The notes under the pieces: model-generated
The model's database searches: none
What the model was told of the DNA's origin: nothing
What the model saw: only the letters and a program-made list of their open reading frames with translations
In this document: positions 11,591 through 24,400 of the stretch, in pieces
How the letters are laid out: every line of letters starts with the position of its first letter
How positions within the stretch are numbered: the first letter of the stretch is position 1
Made by a program: the position numbers and the translations under genes
Origin: Antilocapra americana
Taxonomy: Eukaryota > Chordata > Mammalia > Artiodactyla > Antilocapridae
NCBI GenBank assembly: GCA_007570785.1
Contig: ML660204.1
Span: 682,001 to 746,000, forward strand
DNA: 64,000 nucleotides
Direction of reading: 5' to 3'

Positions 11591-12074
11591 CCCCACTCCT
11601 CACACAGGGTATATGACCCCCACCTCCATCCTGCAGGGGGACACTCCAGCGGGCCTGAGCACATAAGAAACCATAAGACCAATGAGTCGCTCATTTATGG
11701 TAATTTTTTTCTTGATGATAGTAAATAACATGAAATATTTTTGTGTTAAAAAATGTATATTTTGAAGTATATAATAAATGTAAAGAAACATTAAAAAACA
11801 AAACACAGAAATTAAAAGTAATTTCATGCCTGTCTCAGGAACTTCCATGGAAAATCACAAAAAGCATCCTTTTGTCACTCTTTCATGTCCCTTTATCTTG
11901 CTGCTATATTTTTAAAACGCCAACTCGGTCTTCATGTTCCACTCCCACCCTCCTTCCACTAGAAAAATTCAAATGTTTAAAACAAATTGGCAATGTGTCA
12001 GCCACTGGCATGTCATTATCAGAAGCATCGGTCATTTATGAGGACACCTTTTTGGAGGTACAATAAATCTGATT

Positions 12075-12080
12075 TTTATT
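12075..12080 (-). terminator. KIF3B: Candidate KIF3B polyadenylation signal (AATAAA)
   Basis: A canonical hexamer on the minus strand lies about 3.3 kb past the stop codon, at the far end of the repeat-poor stretch. It was chosen as the main site from position alone. An MIR and a CHR SINE begin just beyond it. Confidence 0.4.
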
Positions 12081-13088
12081 ACACATCTTACTTTAGAGTC
12101 ACTTTTACATTCCTAGACAAAGAGATGATACAAATAAATATTGACTATAAAACTCAGAGCCCCAAGTATTGGCATATTCTTTGTCTAAAGGTAGCCAAAG
12201 AGAAGGTCAAGATCAATAGTAACTCCAAGGAGCCATAAAGCCCACTGCCTCCTGCCTGCCCCAGGATCACTCCTTTCATAAATAATCTCAGAAGCATTTC
12301 ATTCAAGAAGCGAGGGCAGGGAGAATGGGGGGCAGATTTCCAAACAGTATAAGACACAACCTTGCATAATAGACAATAGCCAGGCCCGCTGTTCTTATCC
12401 AGGTCCTTCTGAGCATTCTGATTATGGCTTTTAGAGTCCCATTTTCGTCCACTGATGGTGCTAAGATGGCCCAAGGTGTTGTTCGCACTGAGCCTTGACC
12501 TCCAGTGGGAAATGTGAGGCTGGACTGATATCCCACGTTGACAGGGAATGGACACTTCTCACAAACTTGGCAATGATTCTACATTCAGTGAAGGGGCACT
12601 TACAAGAGTCACACAGGAGAAGCAGAGAGTGGCCCGCACCGGAGCTGAGCAACTCTCTTGACGCCCGTGGTCGTAGAGATGTGGGTGGTACCATTCAAGC
12701 AGCATGCAGGCATTCGACGGGGAGCCATCCAACGTTAGGGTGGAGTCTTAAGAAAGTGCTTCATGCCTATGATTTGTGGCCTTGAGTTCTGAATCCAGGG
12801 GCCTGGGAGACATGGGATTTGAAATCTGAAACCAGATACATTCCTGTGGGTGGCTGCACATTTGTCTCTAACTCCTTCTCTCGGATGAGCTTATTAGATC
12901 CTGGGGCCTTGCCAGATTTCATTAGTTGCTGCTGACGTGAAAGCCCTCAGATGGCTTGGAACATTTCAGCATGACTACAGACAATAAAAACCTGGTCCCT
13001 CAGTCATCTTGCTAGGTCTACACCTTTGGCTCAGTTCAGAGCCCAAAGCAGCAGCTTCCTGGTGGCAGTAGAACACTCTATTTGAATA

Positions 13089-13094
13089 TTTATT
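13089..13094 (-). terminator. KIF3B: Alternative polyadenylation signal (AATAAA)
   Basis: A second canonical hexamer within the inferred 3' UTR would give a 3' UTR of about 2.3 kb. No functional evidence is available from sequence alone. Confidence 0.25.
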
Positions 13095-15369
13095 GGATCC
13101 ATTTTGAGAGAAGAAAAGCACCAGAGACTCAACCTCCAGCCAGGTGTTCTTCTACTTCGTTTCACAGACCACCAGATGAACACAGCTGAGTACAAGGCAA
13201 GCCTGTTTTCAGGACCCTGCCTGTCAACTTGGCTTACTTCTTTTGCCTTCTTAGAAAAGTTCCATGGTCATTCAACCACCCATGGTCAGAATAGTCACCT
13301 TAAGACATCAGTATTCACCTACAGGGTTATCTGCCAATTTTTAATTCTCAGATTTCCTGGATGGAAATGTTCAGCCTACAGAATTCAGATCAGCTTCAAG
13401 GAAATGTAGTGCAAGAGACAGGTGTAACCAGCAGGTCACCATCTTAGGCTACCTACCCCATCATTTGGTTCCTGTTCAAACAGGGACATTCTTAGAAAAT
13501 AAAAAAGGACAGAGCTTGATCCCGAGAAAGACGAGGGACCCCTCCATTATGCTCTGGGAATTGCTGAAAAGGGCCCTGGGTTCAGAAAGAATGGTTACTA
13601 AACAGGAGATAAGCTGGTAGACGACAGATCTCCATTTGCAGGATGCTAAGACATTGCACTCGGTACCTCCTCTTTCCCACGGGTTCTGATCCAGAAATGT
13701 GCCCTGGGAACTGAGCAGCTGAGTTAAAATATAACTCAAGGCCCACTGAGTCGCCACCTTCCCGAGGCACGGTGCCAGCAAGGTGCGCCGGTGTGGCCGA
13801 CTAGGGACACATATTGTCCCCTCAGCCTTGGCTCGTGGACTCAGACACCCACGTGGGAGCTTCCAGCCTGGATTAGTCATTCAGCGGGCCTTTAACACAG
13901 ACAAAGGCAACAACTGCACGTTAGTGTATTTCTAAAGTTGGGCAAGTTCTTGGTCTCTCACTCTCTTACAGACACACACACGACACACTCAAAGAACATA
14001 GGCACCACTGTGCTTGCACACCCACACACACTATGAGCTTCTCATGGGGGGAAATGAGTAATATCTACCTAATGACCAACATAAAGCCAAATTTTGAATT
14101 TCAATAATACAGAGAACTAAAACTTACAAACCAAACCAGTATATGTAAATGGGAACTCCTAACTCCTCTGAACCTATCTGAGCACACAGCCATGCCTCGC
14201 TACCGCCCCGGGCTCTGCCTGGAGGGAACCTCAGTTCTAGGACTAGGTGAGTTTTCTGCTGGAGGCAGGCAGGATTCCTCTGCCACTCTAGCTGCCATGT
14301 CTTCCTTTGCCACTGCACCGAGCCTCATGACTCCATCCTGGCACCTACCTCGTCACCCCAATGCTCTCTATGCAAGGATGGAACAAAACGGGGGATGTAG
14401 AAGTGCCACTCTGTGTCTCATCCCCCCAGCTCTGGTCCCATCAGAGAAGGCAGAGACAGCCTCCGTTCCCCCCAAAATACAGGCCCACTGCAGAGCATGC
14501 TCTGGAGGCAGAGGATGGGCCCAGGGAGGTTCGCCCAGAGAAAGTGCATGGGAATAGATGGTGACCAATAAAGAGCAAAGTGACACAGCATATGGACGTG
14601 GCATCAGCTTACAGATTCACGTCTTGGATAAGATGGTCATGGTTTTGAGGTTTTAAAGAAGCTGTTTCCCTAAACTCTCCAAGGAGGCAGAGGAAGTGTT
14701 ATTTCTATTGCTTCTGACATGGAATCCTTCTGGAGCAGAAGTTGGCAGCTTCCTTGGAAAATATCTGCTCCTTCAGCAGATCCCAAAGGCAGATCCACTT
14801 CTTACTGAGGTGCATGGATTGTGCCCCTCAGAGGCTTGGCTCCAAAGGAGATTTCTCATTTTCTACCTACAAGAACGAGCACCTGCTCAAGTTCTAGGAC
14901 TTTCGCTTTTCAGACTCATTGCCACTTTATCCTGAGGCTCCAAAGACTCGGTCTGCTGAGGTGACTCCTGATTTTGCCCAATTGTTCAACAAGAAGGGAG
15001 CCCAGTATAAAGAACAGGCTAGAAAAGGAGAGGGGAGAGGATGGGACAGCAAGGAAAAGGAGAGGAGGTGGCAAGGGAGAAGGGAAGCAAGGTCACCGGT
15101 CACTCTCTTGCTTTCCACTCCGGCTATCGCACTTTACCTTATCCAGGCAGTTCTGAGATGCTAATTAAAGGACAAGTCCCAGAGGAGCTGAGTGCCGTCT
15201 TACGACCAGCATGTTCAACCAGATTCGGTTGGTTTATCGGCAAAGAGGCCATTGCTTCTCCCCAGGGGAATGATTCTGAGTTTGGGGTCAAGTCCTCTCT
15301 GCAGGTATTTGCTTGTCTCTTCTCCCAGAAGGCAAGGCTGTTTGTAACTTGGGAGAGGGGGAAGTGGCT

Positions 15370-15463
15370 TTATTTTGGAACTAGCCCCCGAGGCTGTGGA
15401 TAAAGCTGAGATGCGGGGGTTCCTGAGGAAGAGGAGGAGCCCGACTTCCTTCCACTTTTAGGC
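15370..15463 (-). CDS. KIF3B: KIF3B exon 9, coding part (C-terminal tail)
   Basis: The acceptor CTTGCAG lies just above 15463. The exon completes R712 (split AG|G) and encodes 30 more residues. These include a basic KSGRKSG stretch, a serine run and the conserved end RGLVPK, followed by TAA at 15370-15372. The final Lys codon and stop overlap an AATAAA hexamer (15369-15374). Confidence 0.93.
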
Positions 15464-18400
15464 CTGCAAGAGTCAAACACGTATGTCCATTACACATCCC
15501 ATCGCTCTCTGATGCAGATAAGCCTTCCTTCCCATCAATGGCCATTATGTCTCAGAGGGCCTTGCCTCATGGACTTTCAGTTGTAAAACCACCAGAGACT
15601 GGCACAGTCTGACCCTCTCTGATGGCCAACATGACCCGTCAATAGACGGATGACACATCGGGGTGGGGGGAACTCTGATTCTCAGCAATTGTTCTTCTAT
15701 TAAAATCACATCTCGACTGTCTTCTCCAAATTGGTAAGAAGGAAAAAAAAAGTATGCAGGTAAAATTCCCTCCATTTTTGGTTTTGCGCTCAGTTATTTT
15801 CCTTAAACTTCTAATCTGGAATTTAATAAGACAGGATTTCTAACTGAGCACCAAATTAAGCGGGTGGTTATTTAAACTGAGGCTCAGAGCCTGGACTGTG
15901 GATGCAGACAGACGGAGGTTAACTTGAGCTTTGCCACTTAGTTCCATGATAAACAAGCACTTTGCTACCTTCTCCCTGCATCTGTCCTTGTTCAAGCGTG
16001 TTCTGTTCAAACATAGGTCCCCAGAGCCACTCACCTGGCCTTGGTTTTCTTATGTGCAGTGCTTTCAAAGGATGATGCATCCACCTGTATCTCATCTTCA
16101 TCCTGCAGAGCCGCATCCAATGCGGCCTGGACCTTGGGGGCGATGGTGGGGCCCTCGTAGTCTCTGGTGGTACGACTGGGCATGTCCAGCTCCAGCAGCA
16201 TGATGTTTTCTGCCTGCAGAAGCAGAGCCAAGACAGCTAGGATGGTGTCCAATCAGACAAAGGGGGTTCACAAAATCTAAACCCAAGAACAGAACCTCAG
16301 ATTGCTTGCTACTCAAAGCCTACCAAGGGTCTGTCTAGGAAAAGTGAGGTAGTTTATAACATTTTTCCTGGTGCCACTTTGGATGACTTTTATTTTACTC
16401 TCTATGCTTTTCTCTATTTTCCTTTAAAAAAAAAAAAAGAATGCGTATTGCACTCTAAGGGGAATAATCAAGAGAAAATAATAAATTAAGTACAACCCAT
16501 TTATTGTAGACAGTATAAAAATACAAAAAGATATGTGGAAGAAAATCGTAGTCACCAATAATCTCCACACCTACAGCAGCTTTGATGAATTTTCTGGCTG
16601 AGGAGGGAAGGAGGCAGGTATGTTGTATATATGTGGAGTGTGTGCAGGGGGCAGTATATGTGCTTATTATCATATTTTGAAAATCAGACCAGGCCCTGCC
16701 CCATAACTGGCCTTGTAGATAGATTCCCTCACTCAATACTCTGCGGTGGGCCTTTTCCTAGCCACTAAACACCAAGCCAAGGGCGACGAGGGAAGAACAC
16801 CCATGGCTCCACATCTTCCCCTCTAGCTCCTCCCACTCAGTGGAGTTCAAGCCCCAAGGCCCAGGCAGGGGCATAAGGGGCACCAGCTGGGAGAAGGCTG
16901 GGGAGAGAATGGAGCGGCTCCGTTGGTCAATTTTATATATTGAGATACTGCACGACATGTCTCTCAATGGAGCAAGACTGTTGCTAAAAATCATCTGAGA
17001 GCCACTGCTTGAAATTCTATCTCTGGATCAAGGTAAGCCCCCTGGAAACCCATGTATTTGATTTGCTGGCTTTAAAATCATGTTTTTAGGCTGAAGACAT
17101 GAAATAAACTGGCAAGATATGCACCCTCCGAAACTGCTAGAAAAATGCTTCTGAGGACACATCCCTCATCTTCCATGACATAAATCCACATCTGATAACC
17201 TCTTTTTCACTTTTGTTTTTCTTATTCAGAATAACTCAGTGCCAGGAAGAACAGTGCTTGAAGAGTTAACTACACCTAATCTGCCTTGCTTTGGCTGCCA
17301 TGGGAGACTCAAAAACACCTTAAATTTCTTAAGTGACAATCTTTCATCATAAAAGTAATTCAGAGAATTCCCTGGCGGTTCAGTGGTTAGGACTTGGTGC
17401 TTTCACTGCTGTGGTCCAGGTGCGAACCCTGGTCGGGGAAATTAAGATCCCATAAGCCAGGCAGTGCAGCCTAAATAAATAAACATAACAGAGGTTCCCC
17501 ATAGATAGTTATAAAAAATACAGATAAGCAAAAAGAAGAAAATTTTAAATGAATGTGCTTCCATTAACCAGCAATTACCAGTTCATATTTTGATCTACTT
17601 TGCACCCGATGTTTTAATTCATATATATGCTTTCAGGACCAATTGTTCTAGCTGAACAATACCTGCATCTCCTGGCTCATCCACTTACCAGCTATCTGAA
17701 CTTTTAAGCCACAGGACTGACCACACAGAGTGGGTGACAGGGCTCAATCAGATAGAGCAGCAAAGAGCTGGGTACAATGCCTGGTGCCTGGCCAGGGCTT
17801 ACAAATAGATGCCTGTATGGTATTTTTACTGTAAAATATGTTTGGGTCACTAACTAGTTATCAATTACATCACTTTAAATAACTACATGCCTCACACATA
17901 TTCTATATTCTGTTAAATGGAAGAACTGCAAGTTCTTTCACGAACCTCCATCTCCTGTTATTAGACATCTTTCTTTCCTGTCTCCCCACAAGGCCATTCT
18001 GAAACATTAACGTGTACTGGCCATATGGACTACGGTATGTTTGTACTCTCTCCTTCCCTAGTCCTAATTTTCTAAATCTCATTCTCTTTTACTTTGTTAT
18101 TTATGATTCATTAATCATATGTATTGTTTGCTATAATTGTTATTATTAATGCAGCTGTCCTCAGGTCCCTCTTAAAAGTGTCAGGATACAAATTGTGACT
18201 TTGCAGATGGGTCCAAAGGTTTACATAAATTTAAACTCCTCCAGGACAGAGAGGAGAGAAACATGAGTACAATCTTCTCACCCTGTATCGAACGTCTGGA
18301 CGAACCATCATGGACATTCTTGCGTGCTGGCTCAATGGTCTTCTGTATCCCACGGCTGAGACTGGCCGTTTCATCATCTGCTGGTTCCTGGAAATGGACT

Positions 18401-21400
18401 GTGTGCTCAAGACCCAGGCCAGAGTGTGTCCCACAGTCCCAGGACTGGGACTGTGGAACCAGCACTCAGAAAATTCTGAGCCTCCTTTAGGTAGAACCTG
18501 AAGTGGGAAACTCCCTGCACTGAGGGCTGACATGTAAATAGTGTGGGAAATGTTTATATTTTCTGCTTGAATTGCTTTCTGATTCACGTGTGAGCATCAT
18601 GCATCTTTCAAGCTGGAGGGGCTCTGAGTCATCATCCAGTTCTTAGATAGTAGGCATGAAGCTGAGCTGTCCACACTCCCCACTCCCACATCCTTGGCAG
18701 ACTTCTCTCATCTTTCCAGCAGGACCCAGACAGAGACTGAGAATCCTCCACATGGTCAAACTGACAGATAACACCTATGTACTGCCCCTCCCTTGACCTG
18801 GCACACTTCACTGGACATCTGGGGAAGCTGAAGAGCAGGAGACTGGTAAAGGCCATTAGTTCACTATGATAATGTTTCCCGATTCCTAGTACCACACTTG
18901 TCACCAAACGTTTACCTCATGAACTTACAGCAGCCACAAAGTCACAGCTGCAGTTGGTTCCAAGTTTAAAGGAATCAGACTGCGTTTTACCATTCTCCTC
19001 TCGCCAAGTCCAGCTTATCAACATTCTACCCCACCCCATTCGCACATTACAAGTCAATAGTGACTTACTCCAGTCTGGTTATAGGATGTAATTTCCAATG
19101 ATCTTCCTCTTCATCGAAGAAGGATCTATTCATAATTTTATTTTTTTCTTCCAGAGGAATGAAGTTTTCTATAATAAGATGCCTGTAAGAGCACACATAC
19201 AACAGGTGGACAGATGGACAAAGAACAAGAATGGGATGCTGGCTACCTGGTCCCACACGAAGCAAGTAATAGGTAAGGGCCAAGTCACTCAACCAACATC
19301 TAATGAGCAGGTATAACGGGACTACCATCATACTAGGAGCTGGGGTAAAGATATGAATGACACTGGCCCCTGTGTTACACTAACACATCTTAGGTATACT
19401 GACGGGTCTATCGTAGGAATATGGAAAGGTCACTTATCCCCAAGGAGCAGCAGCTCGAGGAGGTAGAAGGACTAAAGAGGAAGGGAGGGACTTCCCTGGT
19501 GGTTAAGACTCCACACTTCCAAAGCAAGGGGCCTGGATTTGATGTTAGGGAACTAAGATCCCACAGTTTTGGAGGCAAATAAATAACTTAAAAATAAAGA
19601 GGAAGGCAATGCCTGGACTATGCTGCAGTGAACTTGTGCTAAGTACTTGGGGGAGGGCCACTGGTATTGCTAAATCTGCTCCTTAATTCCCAAAATGCTG
19701 AAGACAGATTACAATTTCAAATGCCTTCCTCCAGTCCTATGGACTGTTGCCCAGGGTGGAAAACTTCACATTCTAATCACCAGAACAAAGAGGAGAACAA
19801 GATGCATTTCAGCCCCTTAGACCCCTGAGAATGAAGACCATTCCTGAGAAGAGTCTCTGCCTGAGAAGCACCCAGGGAACACGGCAGACAATGAAACTGG
19901 AACCCGCTGAGCTGTGTCTCTCCATGGTGATGGCTATTTCCTGCCCCCTCTCTGAGTGCACTCCTTCCAGACTTCAGGACAGAACAATGCCAACAGGGTG
20001 TGAATGTGGGAGACACACAAACACAAACACCACAGAGGTCGAGGGGACTATGAGAATCAGGCTGGCTTGCTGTTTATTCAGTAGATATGAATAAGAGATA
20101 GAACAATGAAAATCACTTCCTTAAAAAAAATAATTTGACGAGATGACATTTTCTCTTTGACTATTTAAGAAATGACTTTTCATATATTTGAGGTTCCTTT
20201 TTTCCTGATTTTAAAGATCTTATTTATACATTAGAAAATGTGAGACTTCCCTGGTGGTAAAGTGGTTAACACTCTGACCTCCCAATGCAGGGGTGCAGGT
20301 TCGATCACTGGGAAGAGAACTAAGAACCCACATTCTATGCAGCAGGGCCAAAAAAAAAAAATTTTTTTTTAAAGAGAAGAAAATGTGAGAAATAATTACA
20401 CACAATTCCAGTACTTACAGATAGATATTTTGACATATTTTGTTCTGACCTTTTTTCTGGGTGTACATGCCTAGCAAGAGGACTAACACATATATTTAAT
20501 TTTAAGGGCTCCTTTCCAAATTTACAACTTAAATCATTAAAAGAATCTCTTTGAACAGTTATTTTTATTTATTTATTTATTTCTGGCTGCACTGGGTCTT
20601 TGTTGCTGCAGTTGTGCTTAGTTGCCAAGTTGTATCTAACTCTTTGCGACCCCATGTACTGGAGCCCACCAGGCTCCTCTGTCCACAGGATTTCCCAGGC
20701 AAGAGTACTGGAGTGGACTGCCATTTCCTTCTCAATGAAAAGTTCCTCTTTAAAGAAAACTTTGAGCAAATGAAGTGGAAGAACTGATATTAAATTTTTT
20801 TTTTAAATTTGCAAAACCCCTAATGAAATAATGGAGTTATGCAAAGATCACTGTTGCCTGAAACCATTATAGCTCAGTGGTTCTCAAGCCAGGCTGCACA
20901 TCAAAATCACTTACAATATCTTAGTCAGACCTCGTGAGAGATCAGTGATTCTCAAGGTGTGCTCACAAGCCAGCAGAAACAACAGCTGGTACTTGTGAAT
21001 GCAAATGTTCAGGCCCCACCCCAGATATGCTGAATCAGATTCTCTGGACATGGGGCCCAGCGATTCGCATTTAACAAGTCCTTCAGATGATCTGGTGCCT
21101 GCTGAAAGTTTAAGGACCACTACCTAGACGAGTGAAATCAGAATCCCTTGGGTAGGACCCAAGTGTCACTATTTTTAAAAACTCCTCTGATGATTAATGT
21201 GTGTAATATCAAGGTTAAGAAGTAGTCCTTCAGAGTTCACCTTCAGTTAAAGGAAAGTAAAGGAGATAGAGACACAAGCTAAATGACACCATGAAGAAGA
21301 AGCAGACTGACAAATCCAGAATGTGGTATATTTCTCTAGGCTAACTGCCCCAGCCTTTTCAACAAGACAACTATGAAAAGAAGTTTCTAAAAAGGAAAGG

Positions 21401-24400
21401 GGTTGCTCCAGATTAAAATAAGCTTAACAGACATAATAACTGAATGCAATATATAGTCCTTATGTAGATCTTAATACAAATAAACCAAGAAAATCCAAAT
21501 ATAGGTAGGGTATGAGAGAATACTAAGAAACAAAGTTAATTTTGTTAGGTGGAAATATTTCATTACATCCACAAAAATCAATTTTAATTCTGACACAGTA
21601 GCTTCAGAATAAACATTCTGAAAATAAAATTACAAAAACAATTCCTTATATGATAGCATCAAAAAATAATTAGGTATAAATTTAACAAAAGAAGTGCAAA
21701 GACTTTACAATGAAAAATACAAATGTTTATGACAGAAATTAAAGAAGATTTAACTAAATGGAAAGGCATCCCATGTTCATGGATCAGCATACTTAATACT
21801 GTTAAGATTTAACAATACTCTCCAAATTGATCTATAGAGTCAACAAAATTCTGATCAAAATCTCAACTGTTTTTTTTTTTTTTTGCAGAAATTGAGAAGC
21901 TGATCTTAAAGTTTACACGGAAATGTACAAGACCCTGAATAGCCAAAAGAATCTTGAAAAAGAACAAAATATTGGAGCACTCACATTTTCTCATTTCAAA
22001 ACTTACTACAAAGCTACAGTAAATAAGACAGTGTGGTACTGACATAATGACAGATATATAGCTCAACAGAACAGTACTGAAGGTACAGAAATTAACCTTT
22101 ACATTTATGGTCAACTATTTTCAACAAGGATGCAAAGATTAAGAGAGAAGACACTTTTCAACAAATGGTGCTGGGACAACTGAATATCCACATGCAAAAG
22201 AATGCATTTGGAACCATACTTCAAACCATATAAGAAATTAACTCAAAATGGATCATAGACTAAATGTAAGACCTAAATCCATAAGACTCTTGGATAACCT
22301 AAGAGAACTAAAAATGTTAAGTCCACAATTAACCTTGGACACAAATGTTCATAGCAGCATTATTAACTATAGCTGAAAAGTAGAAACAACCCAAATGTCC
22401 ATCAACTGATGAATGGATAAATAAAATGTGGAATATTCATATAATATGGTTCAGCTCTAAAAAATGAAGTGCTAACATGCTACAACATGGATAACTCCTG
22501 AAAACATGTTAATTGAAAGAAACTAGTCACAAAAGACCACATACTATAAAGTTCCATGTATATGAAAGGTCTAGGTTAATTTACAGGGTCAGAAAGTAGA
22601 TCAGTTACTTATAAGGCTGGGGGAGGAGATAATAAGGAGTGACTGACAATTGGTACAAGTTTTCTTTGGGTGAGGGCACACACAAATGTTCTAAAATTAG
22701 ACTGCAGTGTTGACTTTACAGCCAAGTACATATATATATATACACACATATTTAAATGACTTGTAGGGGAGTTCCCTGGTCACCTAATGGTTAGGATTCC
22801 GGGCTTTCACTGCTGTGGCCCAGATTCAATCCTCAGTGAGGGAACAGATCCCCCAAGTTGTGTAGCCAAAAAAATAACTGACTTGTATCTCGTATACTTT
22901 AAATAGGTGAACTGTATGGTATGTGAATTATATCTCAATAACGATTTTCTTAAAAAAAAAAAAAAACCAACAACACTGCAGTACATATGTAAGTATGTAG
23001 GAATGAGGTAATATGATGTAAGATTTGCTTTAAAATATTTTTATGACGGTTAAGATCTGTGCTTTCACTAAAGGGGGCACGGGTTCAATCCCTGGTGGGG
23101 GAAATAAGATTCTGCACGCTACATGGTGCAGCCCACCCGCTAAAAGAACACAAACAAACAAAAACTCTGAAAGAGAGAGGACAAAAGATCGTTTATCATG
23201 GCATCCTGGGCTTTCCTGGTGGCTCAGGGGTAAAGAATCTGCCTGCAATGCAGAAGGCTTGGGTTTGATCCCTGGGTCGGGAAGATCCCCTGGAGATAGA
23301 AATGGCAACCCACTCCAGTATTCCTGCCTTCCTGCCTGGGAAATCCCATGGACAGAGGAGCCTGGCAGGCTACAGTCCATGGGATCACAAGAGTCAGTCA
23401 TGACTTAGTGATTAAACCACCACCACCGCTGGGCAATGGATATTTGGATGTTCCTTATACCATTCAGAAAATTCTAACTAATAAAAGATTCCCTTTCATC
23501 AATAGATAATGGTTTCAGGAAGGCAGAGTGGAAGGAACTTGGAGATCATCTGGTGAAGATATTCAGTTAACTGATGGGATGCAGAGACAGAAAACAACTT
23601 TCTTAGGAATAAACAGAAGACAGACAAGGTGACAAGAGATGGAGAGAAGCAGGCAGGGGCCCTGTCTTATGAGGGGTTTCTTACTTAACAAACAACAATG
23701 CAGCAAGTGGCTGGGGCGCCCCGGAAGACCCAGGACTTACTTGAGTTTCAGCTCCCTGGTGAGCTCATTCTGGGTCTGCTCCAGCTCCTGTCGCTCCTTG
23801 ATGTGCTCTTCTTGGAGGTCATGGATCTCTGCCTTGACTGCCTGAAGCTTAGAGAAGAGCTGGAAACAGCAGGAGAGGTGGCTGAGCTGGGCGGCCCTCA
23901 AGACAACAGAGTTCACTCTCTGCCCCACACCTCAAGGAGCCTTTGCCTGCCTCATTCCTTTCCTACCTTTTTGAGTTTCTTGGTCTTAATGTCCACCTCT
24001 TGCTGCAATGAGCTGTACGTCTCCTTCAGTTCCAAGGTTTCCTCATCTCGGCTTTCCATCTGCTGCTGGATTTCTCTTTCTCGACGTTTCTGAGCAATGT
24101 CACAAAACGGATCAATGTGCCTACAGACAACATCTATTCAAGAATATGGGGCTGGGTGCTCTAGACCAGTCTCCCACCAGGAAGGGACTGACACACGTCC
24201 TTTCCATCACCTTTCAAGAGTCTAACAGAAGAGATATTTGCTCTGTAGCATTAATGCACCCCACCCTACTCCATTCTCTCCAAAAATGAATGACAAGTTA
24301 CCTGTTCTGCAATTTCTTGCCGTTTCTGCTCCAAGATTTTCTGCTGTTCATTTGTATGATCTACTATATTTTTCCCTCCAACAAGCAGCTTACTCTCCAT

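Larger units (their letters stand above)
12055..15369 (-). other. KIF3B: KIF3B 3' UTR (inferred extent)
   Basis: The stretch after the stop codon has no recognisable ruminant SINE or L1, unlike nearly all other non-coding DNA here. That fits a retained 3' UTR of about 3.3 kb. Its end is set by the AATAAA at 12075-12080 (minus strand) with cleavage assumed 15-25 nt later. A shorter form could use the AATAAA at 13089-13094. Open frames inside it, such as 12154-12555 and 13476-13880, show no domain. Confidence 0.5.
19183..23740 (-). other. KIF3B: KIF3B intron 5
   Basis: 4558 bp, GT-AG. It is filled by SINEs, nested MER5-type elements and an L1 ORF2 remnant, listed separately. No additional exon is supported. 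Confidence 0.8.

Noticed and set aside
1..12054. Exons of the expected downstream neighbour ASXL1
   Set aside because: No coding stretch with splice sites was found. In human the neighbour lies further away than this window reaches.
12154..12555. 133-codon minus-strand open frame
   Set aside because: It falls inside the inferred KIF3B 3' UTR and shows no protein family features.
13476..13880. 134-codon minus-strand open frame
   Set aside because: Also inside the inferred 3' UTR. It is a chance frame with no conserved motif visible.
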